Assembly: GCA_002418205.1 (NCBI GenBank)
Contig: DIDP01000062.1
Location: 1 to 53,710 of the forward strand
DNA from: Anaerolineales bacterium UBA5797
GTDB lineage: Bacteria; Chloroflexota; Anaerolineae; Anaerolineales; Villigracilaceae
Length of the DNA stretch: 53,710 nucleotides
Direction of reading: 5' to 3'
Part shown: piece after piece, positions 16,730-24,747 of the stretch
How the letters are laid out: the number at the start of each line of letters is the position of its first letter
How positions within the stretch are numbered: the stretch's first letter is position 1
Notes under the pieces: model-generated
Told to the model about the DNA's origin: nothing
What the model saw: the letters and a program-made list of their open reading frames with translations, nothing else
Databases searched by the model: none
Made by a program: the position numbers and the translations under genes

Positions 16730-17281
16730 CTAGTTCCATAGCTTGCGGACAAAATATGCCATCCCATACGCACCGCCGAAGATGGCGAACATGATCACCC
16801 ACGATCCAGCGGAGAGGGTTGCCCCTCCGGAGAGCGCCTGACCGGACGTGCATCCGCGAGCCATGCGTGCGCCGTAGAGAAAGAGCACGCCGCCGAGGAA
16901 TGCCATCAGCCAGCGGGTCCGGTCTGAGATGTGGGGTCCTTTGGTGGTCATGAATTTGAGACGTCCATTGAACCAGCCCGACGCGAATCCGCCGAGCAGC
17001 GCGCCGAAGAAGACCGGCACGATCCAGTCGTCGAGCGGATTTTTGTCTCCTCCCGCCATTTTCAATAAATAGGGGTTATTGTCCACATGGGAGGGGGAGA
17101 CGGCGTCCACGATCAGCGCGTCGATGCGGCTGGTCGCACCCGAGGAGCCGAGGCCATTGCCGGTGAGGAAGAATGCCAGGAACAGCACGATCCCGAGGAT
17201 CATCCCGCCGAGGTATGGATGGACATACGGCTTTTCAGGGCGTTTGAAAAAGTTTTTCCTTGTTATAGGAGCAGTGGTCAT
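16730..17281 (-). CDS. YeeE/YedE (TsuA-like) transporter half
   Basis: 183 aa with about four to five membrane helices. The conserved sulfur-handling Cys lies in ARGCTSGQALSGGATLSAGSW, the second-half signature of YeeE/YedE transporters. Together with the next gene, which bears GGFCPTTS, it would make one complete pseudo-symmetric transporter of about the length of single-chain TsuA. A region between the first two helices (about 45-80) contains charged residues and would face outside. Ribosome site GGAG precedes the ATG. Import of thiosulfate or another sulfur species is inferred from family and context. Confidence 0.9.
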   Translation of the reverse strand: MTTAPITRKNFFKRPEKPYVHPYLGGMILGIVLFLAFFLTGNGLGSSGATSRIDALIVDAVSPSHVDNNPYLLKMAGGDKNPLDDWIVPVFFGALLGGFASGWFNGRLKFMTTKGPHISDRTRWLMAFLGGVLFLYGARMARGCTSGQALSGGATLSAGSWVIMFAIFGGAYGMAYFVRKLWN

Positions 17282-17334
17282 TTGATTCTCCTTATCTCAT
17301 TTCATTGTGGGTGCGAGTCTTGAAACCATTTTCC

Positions 17335-20109
17335 TTAAGATGCAGGGGACCGCTTTGGCTCGCTTGTATTAATCACTTTATCCTTTTTCTCTTCAATTTC
17401 ATCAGCGTGCCCGTGCACTTCAACTTCTTCATAGCCCGTGATCATGCCGCGCATGGCTTCCAGCGGGGTTGCGCCGGTCGTTGTCATGTACACGTGGCCG
17501 ACAATGAAGGTTGCAAATGTCCATGCCACGAGCGAATGGAACGGGGCAAGGAATGGCAGTCCGCCAAACCAGTTGGCGACCTCAGGCCAACGCTGCACGC
17601 CCCACATCAGCGCGCCGGTGATGATCTGCAGGGGCAATAGCACATTCAGGATTCCGAAATACGTTGCTTTTTGGATCGGGTTCATGCGATTGTCCGGGCG
17701 TTTTTCGAACGGGTGACCTTCACTCTTGAAAATGCCAGAGATGTAATACTTTGCCTGTAATATTGCATCGTCAAAGAAGCCGTAAGGATGCGGGATGTAT
17801 TCGCGCATCCGTTCCGTGGCGACGTGGTAGAAGATCGAAAGCAGGGCGTTGATCACCAGGATCGCGGCAATCACGTTGTGGATGGTCACCACACCGCGGA
17901 AAGAGAACGCGCCGAAGATATCGGGTCGGTGGATGATCAGACCTGTGAACAAAAGGATGACGATGGAGGTGGTCTGCAGCCAGTGCCAGAAACGGCGATA
18001 GGACTCGTACATGTAGATCCGCTCGGTTCGTTTCGGACCCTTTGCCTGCTTCCGCGTCGAAACAAATCTCAGCGTCCCATGACCTGCGACTCCCAGGATC
18101 GTGCCCGTGAACATCAATGCGCCGAGCCAGTCGATCCAATTGACGCGGCTGGAGCCGAAGACATACATCTCGTCGTTGGCGGGAACGGGGTTGTAATACA
18201 CCGCGCCGTCATCACCCTTGACGATCTCACCGGAGGCGTCAACGTTGTTGTTCGCATCAAACGCGGGTATTGTGCCGTTGGGTGCATAATCGGAGAGCTT
18301 GATCGGCTGGGAAACGCGCGATTCTTCGTTGTGGCAGGCTTTGCAGTCGTTGATCGCGTCCGTGCCGCGGGCAACATTGTGATTGATGCTGTACGGCTGG
18401 ACGAGCCCTTCGATGCGCGGATCGCCCAACCCGAGCGAGGCAAGTTTGGATTTGACGGTTTCTTCTTTGGCGGATGAGTCGATCACGAGTTCGTCGCTGC
18501 TGAGAGAGCCGTCGTTGTTGGCGTCGAACGCGGCAGCGATGTCAGCGGCGTATTTGCCGTTTTCGAAGTAGGCAGTTTCAAGGTCCATGAGGCGGACCGG
18601 ACGTTGATTCCCGTTTGCATCTGTATAAACCCAATAGTAGGTGGTGATCAGGTTGTAGGGCGCAAGTAGTTGATCGCCGTCGATGTTATCCCGGTTGAGC
18701 AGTACAGGTTCGTAGCCGGTCACGAGAGAAGTGACCTTGTTCGGCTCGCCCTCCACCCCGCGGCAGACTTTGATGGGTCCGTTGTTGGGCGTGAGCACGG
18801 TCCAATCGTAAGATTGGATCGCGGGTGCATACATCTGCGGGATGTGGCAGGTTTCGCAGGCGATGACCGCCATGTGTGTATCGATGTATGGGAGCCAATC
18901 GGAGTGACCCTTGTTTGCATCGTGACACGAGTCGCAGCGTCGCATGGTGCCTTTGAGTTCGGGTGCAACGTTGAATTGCGCGCTCTGTCCGCGGGCAAAG
19001 TTGTGATCGGGTCTTTCAAGATATTCGCCAATCTCCAATGTGCGCGGATCGTACTTAAGATGTTCGGGGTTGTCGCCCCGGGCTTCGAAGGCGTGGGCAG
19101 GGTTGTTGAGCGCGTAGTGACAATCAGTGCATTGCAACTGGCGTTCGGCATGGATGTCCCATGAACGGTTGAGATCGTTCTTCCCGCTGAGGTTGACGCC
19201 TGAAGCGGAGATCTTTTGTGAAGATACGACCTGCCCTGTTGTGGCAGTCTGTGGGTAATCGAGGTCGCATGCTGTGTATGTGAGAGGCTCCTGGCTGGCA
19301 TGAACTTCGCCGTGACATGCCGCGCAATTCGCATTGGTGGGATCCTGGATGTTTACGAATTCAGATTTGAGCTCGCTTGTTTCATCGAAGGCTTCGGGGT
19401 TCCAGATCCATGTGTTTGTGGAACTTTCGAAGTCAACCACGCCAAGACCGAGCAGGGTGGCGGTGTTTGCATTGCCGAATGAGCCATTTTGAATGAACTC
19501 GGAGCGGGCTTCGGTATTTGGCTTTTCGAGGTGACAGAGGAAACAGTTCATTTCCATCGTGCCGGAGCTTTTCCAGTCCCAGGTTTCGATGGCGCCGTTT
19601 GCATCCAGAATGGCAGTTTCGTAGTTCTGTGCTGAGCGTGAGACAGATTCAAGAGGCTTGCCGTCGCGGGAGGTGGTTGCCGGTCCGCTGCCCACGACCC
19701 GGTACCCGTTTAATCTCAGCCATTCGGCTGTGGAGAGGTCGAGACGTTCATCCTCAGGTTGCGAAAGATAGCGATAAGTGAGCGGGTCCCACTTGCCGAA
19801 TGTTCCTGTGCTGGCGTTGAATTCTTTGGTGTTCCGGTAATCGCTCAAGCCGAGGTCGGAATGGAAGGCGTGTTGTTGGATGAATTCGGTGTCGTGGCAT
19901 TGTCCACAGGTCTGCATGGTCGAAACGGCGTTCCCGGAGGTCAGAACATTTTGGCCGTCCTTATCGAGCAGGGCAAAGGTTGGGTGCAAAGGGGAAGCCT
20001 TTGCAGCGGGAACAGGTTGAGGCTGGGCAAGAGCCGTCCGAATTCCAAACGCGGCTGCCGCGATGAGTAATCCGATGATGATGAGAATGTTGCGTTTTGT
20101 ATTTGTCAT
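17335..20109 (-). CDS. Seven-haem cytochrome c fused to a b-type membrane domain
   Basis: 924 aa. Signal peptide or anchor (about 5-28), then a large periplasmic part with seven CxxCH motifs (CGQCH, CFLCH, CAACH, CTDCH, CDSCH, CETCH, CKACH). An EF-hand-like calcium loop DANNDGSLSSDE lies between the sixth and seventh haem motifs. The last ~280 residues hold a cytochrome b561/formate-dehydrogenase-gamma-like domain of about five helices with candidate haem b His in FWHWLQ, IIHRPD, TIHNVI, FYHVAT, FHSLV and GHVYM. I chose the ATG at 20109 because it begins the signal sequence; it follows the octahaem gene by 10 bases. The likely role is electron exchange between the quinone pool and the octahaem protein. 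Confidence 0.9.
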   Translation of the reverse strand: MTNTKRNILIIIGLLIAAAAFGIRTALAQPQPVPAAKASPLHPTFALLDKDGQNVLTSGNAVSTMQTCGQCHDTEFIQQHAFHSDLGLSDYRNTKEFNASTGTFGKWDPLTYRYLSQPEDERLDLSTAEWLRLNGYRVVGSGPATTSRDGKPLESVSRSAQNYETAILDANGAIETWDWKSSGTMEMNCFLCHLEKPNTEARSEFIQNGSFGNANTATLLGLGVVDFESSTNTWIWNPEAFDETSELKSEFVNIQDPTNANCAACHGEVHASQEPLTYTACDLDYPQTATTGQVVSSQKISASGVNLSGKNDLNRSWDIHAERQLQCTDCHYALNNPAHAFEARGDNPEHLKYDPRTLEIGEYLERPDHNFARGQSAQFNVAPELKGTMRRCDSCHDANKGHSDWLPYIDTHMAVIACETCHIPQMYAPAIQSYDWTVLTPNNGPIKVCRGVEGEPNKVTSLVTGYEPVLLNRDNIDGDQLLAPYNLITTYYWVYTDANGNQRPVRLMDLETAYFENGKYAADIAAAFDANNDGSLSSDELVIDSSAKEETVKSKLASLGLGDPRIEGLVQPYSINHNVARGTDAINDCKACHNEESRVSQPIKLSDYAPNGTIPAFDANNNVDASGEIVKGDDGAVYYNPVPANDEMYVFGSSRVNWIDWLGALMFTGTILGVAGHGTLRFVSTRKQAKGPKRTERIYMYESYRRFWHWLQTTSIVILLFTGLIIHRPDIFGAFSFRGVVTIHNVIAAILVINALLSIFYHVATERMREYIPHPYGFFDDAILQAKYYISGIFKSEGHPFEKRPDNRMNPIQKATYFGILNVLLPLQIITGALMWGVQRWPEVANWFGGLPFLAPFHSLVAWTFATFIVGHVYMTTTGATPLEAMRGMITGYEEVEVHGHADEIEEKKDKVINTSEPKRSPAS

Positions 20110-20119
20110 GTCGGTTCGC

Positions 20120-21568
20120 CTATTTCTTGTCAAATCGCCCGCCCCATTCGATGGGATCACCGGGGTAGCCTAGGGATTCCCAGTCCAGCCGGCTGTTGTC
20201 GCCGTGACAGGAATCGCATTGCAACGCGTTCGAAGCGGGTTGGACCATGTGTGTGGTTGCCCAGTACATGTAGGTTTCGGTGAAGCCATATTGGCCGCTG
20301 TATTGCAGACCGGTGATCGGCGCGGCGAGTTCAAAGGCGCTGTTCCATTCGAAGGTCGTCCAGAAACCACCCACGCCGGATGTGATGGGTTGGAGCAGAT
20401 ATTTGTTCACCACGTCATATGGCTGTTTGGCGATATGAAGTTTGAATGGGAAAATCTTTGCAGACGGGTCGTCGATGCTGCCTGCTGGTTTGTTAATGTA
20501 GGTAACCTTGTTGGGATCGATCTTATCGCCAAGGATGTAACGATATTCGTTGTCCCCATTGAACCATAGATAAGTGGGGGCGAAATTCTTTTCATATGTG
20601 AACTCGCCCTTGATCTTGAGGTAGGTGTAATGATCGTCTGTGCGTCCCTCCTGACCCGCCTGTGACCAGTCCCAGAATGTCTTGGTCGGTTCTTCAGTGG
20701 CGAGCGCGGGGATGTGGCAGGTCTGGCAGGCAACGGAAGCCAGATGTGTATTGATGCGTTCGTCCTCGTGCTGCTGGTTTACGTGGCATTGTTCGCAAGA
20801 GACCTGTTCGTTTGGATCGATCGTGTAATTGTCCGCGATCATGCGACCGAGGATCTGGTGGTTTTCGGTCCAGTGGCAGTCGGTGCATTGGAAATCCAGT
20901 TCGCCGCCCATGTGAACGTCCTCGTTCACGCGCGGGAAGTACAGACTCTCGTCGAGATCGCCATGTTTGACGCCATTACCGCCGCCGCCATCGAAGTGGC
21001 ATTTTCCACAGTTTTCACGCGTCGGCGCGCGGACGCTCTTCGCTGCGGCGAGCAAGTCGACGCCTTGCGCGGGATTGCCAAATTCGCCTTTGCCGTAGAG
21101 ACCTGTGTCGGCATGGCAGGCGAGACAGTCCACGTTTTCAGGATTATTCTGCTGCGCGGCTTTCCCTTCCTCCCAACCGTAACCAGCATGACAGGACATG
21201 CATTTGTTCTCGTTGCCCTGTGTGCCGATACAGAAGTTGTTGATCTGGTTGATCTTGCCGATCGTCACATCCTCATCCCGCCATGGGACATCGAATGCCT
21301 TCGATTCCCACGTCCAGTGTGTGGTTTTCATGATCTCGCCTGCCGCGTCCGCGTGGCAGGCGAGACAGGCGCGGGTCACATCCTGACCGGTTTTGAAATC
21401 TCCTTTGACGATATCGCCATGGTCCACGTGGATGGGCTTGGTGGGCAGGTAATCCTCGGGGTTCGTCGAAGGCTTAGCGGCACGCGGGAGGAAGTAAAGG
21501 ACGGGGACGAGAATCACCAAAATGATGCCGAGCAATCCCACGGTCCAAAGGGGGAAGCGTTTCTTCAT
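20120..21568 (-). CDS. Octahaem cytochrome c, tetrathionate reductase family
   Basis: 482 aa with an N-terminal anchor (about 8-27) and eight CxxCH motifs (CLACH, CMSCH, CLACH, CGKCH, CTDCH, CEQCH, CQTCH, CDSCH). The order and flanking text, notably NNFCIGTQGNENKCMSCHAGYGW and the C-terminal LQCDSCHGDNSRLDWESLGYPGDP, match my memory of the octahaem tetrathionate reductase (OTR) family. The Shewanella member reduces tetrathionate and also nitrite and hydroxylamine in vitro. The physiological substrate here cannot be read from sequence; sulfur transport genes downstream argue for a sulfur oxyanion. Ribosome site AGGAG; eight bases after the arsR-type gene. Confidence 0.9.
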   Translation of the reverse strand: MKKRFPLWTVGLLGIILVILVPVLYFLPRAAKPSTNPEDYLPTKPIHVDHGDIVKGDFKTGQDVTRACLACHADAAGEIMKTTHWTWESKAFDVPWRDEDVTIGKINQINNFCIGTQGNENKCMSCHAGYGWEEGKAAQQNNPENVDCLACHADTGLYGKGEFGNPAQGVDLLAAAKSVRAPTRENCGKCHFDGGGGNGVKHGDLDESLYFPRVNEDVHMGGELDFQCTDCHWTENHQILGRMIADNYTIDPNEQVSCEQCHVNQQHEDERINTHLASVACQTCHIPALATEEPTKTFWDWSQAGQEGRTDDHYTYLKIKGEFTYEKNFAPTYLWFNGDNEYRYILGDKIDPNKVTYINKPAGSIDDPSAKIFPFKLHIAKQPYDVVNKYLLQPITSGVGGFWTTFEWNSAFELAAPITGLQYSGQYGFTETYMYWATTHMVQPASNALQCDSCHGDNSRLDWESLGYPGDPIEWGGRFDKK

Positions 21569-21576
21569 ACATTCTC

Positions 21577-21912
21577 CTATGCGATTTCGTTGATAAGGTT
21601 TGCACGTTGGGTCAGGCGATCGCGCATGGATGCCCGCAGCAGGTCCAATGCCTGAATAATGCGCTGATCCGCGATGCGGTAGGTGATGACCGTCCCCTGA
21701 CGTTCGGTCTCAACCAGGCCGCGTTCGCGCAGAACCTTGAGATGTCTTGATGTGGTGGGTTGGGGGATGCCCAATTCGTTCGTCAGTTCGGTTACATTGA
21801 GGGCATGTTCGTTCAAGGCATACAGAATATAGATTCGCGTTGGGTCGGAAAGTGCAAAGCAAAAATCAGCTTCGAGTTGGACAATTTCCTGTTTAAGGGT
21901 CTGATTTACCAT
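21577..21912 (-). CDS. ArsR-family transcriptional regulator
   Basis: 111 aa winged-helix repressor: FALSDPTRIYILYALNEHALNVTELTNELGIPQPTTSRHLKVLRERGLVETERQGTV covers the ArsR DNA-binding core with the recognition helix PTTSRHLKVL. Only one Cys (residue 18) is present, so the dithiol persulfide switch of SqrR/BigR and the CxC metal site of ArsR are absent. It is the first gene of the cytochrome/YeeE operon and probably regulates it. A candidate operator overlaps its own promoter (21925-21944). The inducer is unknown; a one-Cys or non-thiol mechanism would be needed. Confidence 0.9.
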   Translation of the reverse strand: MVNQTLKQEIVQLEADFCFALSDPTRIYILYALNEHALNVTELTNELGIPQPTTSRHLKVLRERGLVETERQGTVITYRIADQRIIQALDLLRASMRDRLTQRANLINEIA

Positions 21913-21924
21913 TATTATTCTCCT

Positions 21925-21944
21925 ATATGCGAATAAACGAATAT
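21925..21944. promoter_or_regulatory. Candidate ArsR-type operator
   Basis: Imperfect inverted repeat ATATGCG-N6-CGAATAT (six of seven positions symmetric), 13 bases upstream of the arsR-like ATG; the direct repeat CGAATA-aa-CGAATA lies within it. On the - strand it overlaps a possible TATATT -10 box, so binding would block the promoter. Predicted from symmetry only. Confidence 0.4.
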
Positions 21945-22064
21945 ATCGACTGCATCATACACCTGTGAAGATTTTCACAAAAGTGAAGATTGTCATGAGA
22001 ATACAGGCGTAAAGTCACGGGGGGCAGAGGAGAAATTTGGTAATATGTTTATGGAGGCTGCTGG

Positions 22065-22679
22065 ATGACTCTCTATCAAAATGAGGCGATATCGGTCAGG
22101 ATAGGAGAGAGGCTGCGGGAGTTGCGTCTTGCATCAAATCTGTCCATACGCGCTCTTGCGATTAAGAGTGGTCTTTCCATTCACACGATCACGCAGATCG
22201 AAAAGGAAAAAACCTCGCCTTCCGTCAGCGCGCTTTACAAGCTGACGGATGCACTGGGGGTTTCGGTTGCAGCCTTTTTTTTCAACGGCGAGACCAGCCA
22301 CAAGCAGACGATATTTCTGAAAGCCGATGAACGGAGCCGGATGTCGTTCACGCGGGGCATGATCGAGGGGCTGGGCGGCGAGACATTCGTCGGCAGGATC
22401 GAGCCCTTTTTATTGACACTCGAGAGCGGCGCGAACAGTGGTCCCCAATCCATATCGCATACCGGGTATGAATTTGTGTTTTGTTTGCGCGGTGAGTTGG
22501 AGTATCAGGTGGAGAATCAGATTTACATGCTTGCCCCCGGTGACAGCCTGTTGTTTGAGGCGCATCTGAATCATCGCTGGAGGAATCCCGGCAGGACGGT
22601 GGTCAATGCATTGGTCACGATCTCCGGTTCTGTGGAGGGCGATGATCTGCACGGGATGCATTGGCGTGCGGGGGAGTAG
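22065..22679 (+). CDS. XRE-family regulator with C-terminal cupin
   Basis: 204 aa. Residues ~14-68 form a helix-turn-helix (LRELRLASNLSIRALAIKSGLSIHTITQIEKEKTSPSVSALYKLTDALG); residues ~125-195 form a small cupin barrel (ISHTGYEFVFCLRGELEYQVENQIYMLAPGDSLLFEAHLNHRWRNPGRT). Such HTH-cupin proteins sense small ligands such as polyamines, amino acids or sulfur compounds. A GGAGG ribosome site precedes the ATG. It is divergent from the arsR-type gene across 152 bases and convergent with sufT, so its target is unclear; it may control the neighbouring sulfur operon, itself, or distant genes. Confidence 0.9.
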   Translation: MTLYQNEAISVRIGERLRELRLASNLSIRALAIKSGLSIHTITQIEKEKTSPSVSALYKLTDALGVSVAAFFFNGETSHKQTIFLKADERSRMSFTRGMIEGLGGETFVGRIEPFLLTLESGANSGPQSISHTGYEFVFCLRGELEYQVENQIYMLAPGDSLLFEAHLNHRWRNPGRTVVNALVTISGSVEGDDLHGMHWRAGE

Positions 22680-22686
22680 ATATAAA

Positions 22687-22711
22687 AAAGCGACTCGCCT
22701 GGAGTCGCTTT
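22687..22711. terminator. Convergent terminator hairpin
   Basis: Perfect 10-bp stem AAAGCGACTC / GAGTCGCTTT with a five-base loop. On the - strand it ends in a T-run, closing the sufR-sufT unit; on the + strand it follows the XRE-cupin stop by 7 bases. Confidence 0.75.
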
Positions 22712-22763
22712 CGGTTCATTCGGGACTTGAGGCTGAATCGCTTCGATCAGCCTTTTCCAGTCT

Positions 22764-23111
22764 TTAGGTGTACATCCCCCAATCCAAAGCGGACGGGTCC
22801 TCCATCATTGAGAAATCCCAAACGTCCATGCCCATTTCGATGGAGACAGGCATGTTGAGTCCCTCCACGGCTTTGGCTTTGGTCATCTCGATCATTGCCG
22901 GACCGTACGGGCAGAACGGGGTGGTCAGGATCATCTTAAGATGTCCGACGCCATCATTGATCGCAATATCGCGAACGAGACCCAGTTGAATGATGTTCAT
23001 GCCGATCTCGGGGTCCACCACTTCGGAGAGCCTCTCTCGCGCTGGTTGTACCATCTCGGGATGAGTTTCATGAATGGTCCATTTGATTTCGTTGACGGTT
23101 TCTTCAGTCAT
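22764..23111 (-). CDS. sufT: SufT-like Fe-S assembly protein (MIP18/DUF59)
   Basis: 115 aa MIP18-family protein. The domain shows VVDPEIGMNIIQLGLVRDI and the loop TTPFCPYGPAMIEM with the reactive Cys. Members help mature iron-sulfur proteins, probably by cluster or iron transfer. It lies 17 bases after sufR, with an AGGA ribosome site, in the unit divergent from the main suf operon, which supports the SufT assignment over PaaD. The gene symbol rests on context plus family. Confidence 0.88.
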   Translation of the reverse strand: MTEETVNEIKWTIHETHPEMVQPARERLSEVVDPEIGMNIIQLGLVRDIAINDGVGHLKMILTTPFCPYGPAMIEMTKAKAVEGLNMPVSIEMGMDVWDFSMMEDPSALDWGMYT

Positions 23112-23128
23112 TGCAGTCCTCTAAAGGT

Positions 23129-23749
23129 TTATTTTGCGGCAACAGGTTGTACCACATAAGTGCAATGTGCACCTCCGTTCAGAATGCACTGAACTTTATT
23201 TGCGGGTACGGCCAGCATTTTGGAGATCAACGTCTGGTCCACGGTGCAAACTTCGGGGTGTGCGATACCGATCTGGTAGTAGGGGCACGAGATCTCATGG
23301 ATCTGATACTCGCCGCCTTTCTTCTCCCATTCCACGGTAAAGCCTTCCTGTGCCAGCATTTCCTTGACAAAATCCAGCCGCTCCTCCATATTGAGGTCCT
23401 TGATGTCGGCGGCGTATTGGTCTGCGAGGTCCTCAGCGACCTGGTTGAACAGTTTCGCGATGACCGGACCCGGCATGGATTCCTTCATCTGTGCCAACAG
23501 ACGGGTGGTGAGTCTCAAATATTTCGTTGGGAAGCGCTCCATGCCGTCTTCGGTGAGCGAATACACCAAGCGCGGACGTCCCACGCCGTGGCGTTCTTCA
23601 TCCGCCGCAACCAAGCCTTCCATTTGCAGGTTCGTCAAATGGTGACGTACCGAAACGGGATTGATGCCCACTGCCTCAGCAATCTCGTTGATCGTGATCT
23701 TTGGTTTGCGGAGCAGGGTCTGGAGGATCTTGTCTTTCGTGCTTTTCAT
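23129..23749 (-). CDS. sufR: SufR-like Fe-S-sensing transcriptional regulator
   Basis: 206 aa. An N-terminal winged helix (ITINEIAEAVGINPVSVRHHLTNLQMEGLVAADEERHGVGRPRLVYSLTEDG) is followed by a dimerisation/sensor part with four Cys: C155, C168, C188 and C196. SufR repressors hold an Fe-S cluster on such Cys and shut off suf when clusters are plentiful. I chose ATG 23749: the alternative TTG at 23788 is part of the -35 box of the gene's own promoter, and the -10 TATACT at 23765-23760 predicts transcription only a few bases before 23749, so translation is nearly leaderless. Divergent from the suf operon and sharing its operator. Confidence 0.9.
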   Translation of the reverse strand: MKSTKDKILQTLLRKPKITINEIAEAVGINPVSVRHHLTNLQMEGLVAADEERHGVGRPRLVYSLTEDGMERFPTKYLRLTTRLLAQMKESMPGPVIAKLFNQVAEDLADQYAADIKDLNMEERLDFVKEMLAQEGFTVEWEKKGGEYQIHEISCPYYQIGIAHPEVCTVDQTLISKMLAVPANKVQCILNGGAHCTYVVQPVAAK

Positions 23750-23759
23750 TGCGATTGGG

Positions 23760-23788
23760 AGTATAACAACACCTTCTGAGTTTGTCAA
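23760..23788 (-). promoter_or_regulatory. sufR promoter
   Basis: On the - strand, TTGACA (23788-23783) and TATACT (23765-23760) with a 17-base spacer: consensus spacing. The -35 box lies in the left arm of the palindrome at 23784-23817. The predicted transcript starts about 3 bases before the sufR ATG. Confidence 0.7.
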
Positions 23789-23817
23789 TATTTATGAAAA
23801 ATATCATAAATATTGAC
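23784..23817. promoter_or_regulatory. Perfect 14-6-14 palindrome, proposed SufR operator
   Basis: GTCAATATTTATGA, six bases AAAATA, then TCATAAATATTGAC: all 14 positions are complementary. Both arms contain the -35 boxes of the two divergent promoters (sufR at left, sufC at right), so one bound repressor would block both. No other sequence of this symmetry is seen in the region. Confidence 0.75.
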
Positions 23818-23841
23818 TTTTCTCATGGACCCTGCTATAAT
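23813..23841 (+). promoter_or_regulatory. suf operon promoter
   Basis: TTGACT (23813-23818), 17-base spacer, TATAAT (23836-23841) with a TGC extension before it. It is close to ideal sigma-70 consensus, so regulation must come from repression; the -35 box overlaps the palindrome arm. Confidence 0.8.
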
Positions 23842-23899
23842 GCCGCGCGAATGATAAAAACGCCAGTATTGGCTTAATTTTTGTTAGGAGCAAACAGGA

Positions 23900-24676
23900 A
23901 TGTCGCAACTCGAAATCAAGAATCTACACGTCAGCATCGAAGGAAAAGAAATTTTAAAAGGTCTCGATCTCACGGTGGAGCAGGGCAAGGTCCATGCCAT
24001 CATGGGACCGAACGGGACGGGGAAGTCCACATTGGCGTATACGTTGATGGGACATCCCTCATACGAAGTGACCGATGGTGAGGTTATCTTCAAAGGGCAG
24101 AATGTGCTTGAGCTGGAACCGGATGAACGGTCCCGCCTGGGATTGTTCCTGGCGTTCCAATATCCGGTTGCGATTCCGGGTGTGACGGTCGCGAACTTCC
24201 TGCGTACTGCCATCAATGCCCGCCGCCGTGCGGAAAATCCTGAGGATAAGGGCATTCCGATCCCTGAGTTTCGTAAACTGCTCAAGGACAAGATGTCCAT
24301 GTTGAAGATGGATCAGAACTTTGCCGGCCGCTACCTCAACGATGGATTTTCGGGCGGCGAGAAGAAGCGCGCTGAGATCCTGCAGATGGCAACCCTCCAG
24401 CCTGAGATCGCCATTCTGGATGAGACCGATTCGGGTTTGGATATTGATGCCCTGAGGATCGTGTCTGAGGGCGTCAATGCCTTGATGAACAAGGACATGG
24501 GCGTTCTGGTCATTACACACTACCAGCGTTTATTGAACTATATCAAACCCGATCACGTTCACGTGATGATGGCTGGGCGGATCGTCGAATCCGGCGGACC
24601 CGATCTGGCGTTGCATCTCGAGGAGAAAGGCTACGAGTGGATTCGCGAGAAGTACGAGGAAGAGGCTCCAGCGTAG
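23900..24676 (+). CDS. sufC: Fe-S assembly ATPase SufC
   Basis: ABC-type ATPase of the SufBCD scaffold complex, cytoplasmic. 258 aa. Walker A GPNGTGKST, signature FSGGEKKRAEIL, Walker B AILDETDSGLDID and the H-loop VITHYQR are all present; FLAFQYPVAIPGVTVANFLR is the SufC-specific region contacting SufB/D. A good AGGAG ribosome site lies 11 bases upstream. First gene of the suf operon, about 52 bases after the predicted transcription start. Confidence 0.97.
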   Translation: MSQLEIKNLHVSIEGKEILKGLDLTVEQGKVHAIMGPNGTGKSTLAYTLMGHPSYEVTDGEVIFKGQNVLELEPDERSRLGLFLAFQYPVAIPGVTVANFLRTAINARRRAENPEDKGIPIPEFRKLLKDKMSMLKMDQNFAGRYLNDGFSGGEKKRAEILQMATLQPEIAILDETDSGLDIDALRIVSEGVNALMNKDMGVLVITHYQRLLNYIKPDHVHVMMAGRIVESGGPDLALHLEEKGYEWIREKYEEEAPA

Positions 24677-24747
24677 TAACGGAATCTTAAATGGTAGCAG
24701 ATGGCGGCTGCGCGCGAAGCGGTTTGTCATCTGGAAAGGTGAATGAT

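Noticed and set aside
23750..23788. Longer sufR with a TTG start at 23788
   Set aside because: The TTG is part of the -35 box and the -10 lies at 23765-23760, so transcription begins after it. ATG 23749 fits.
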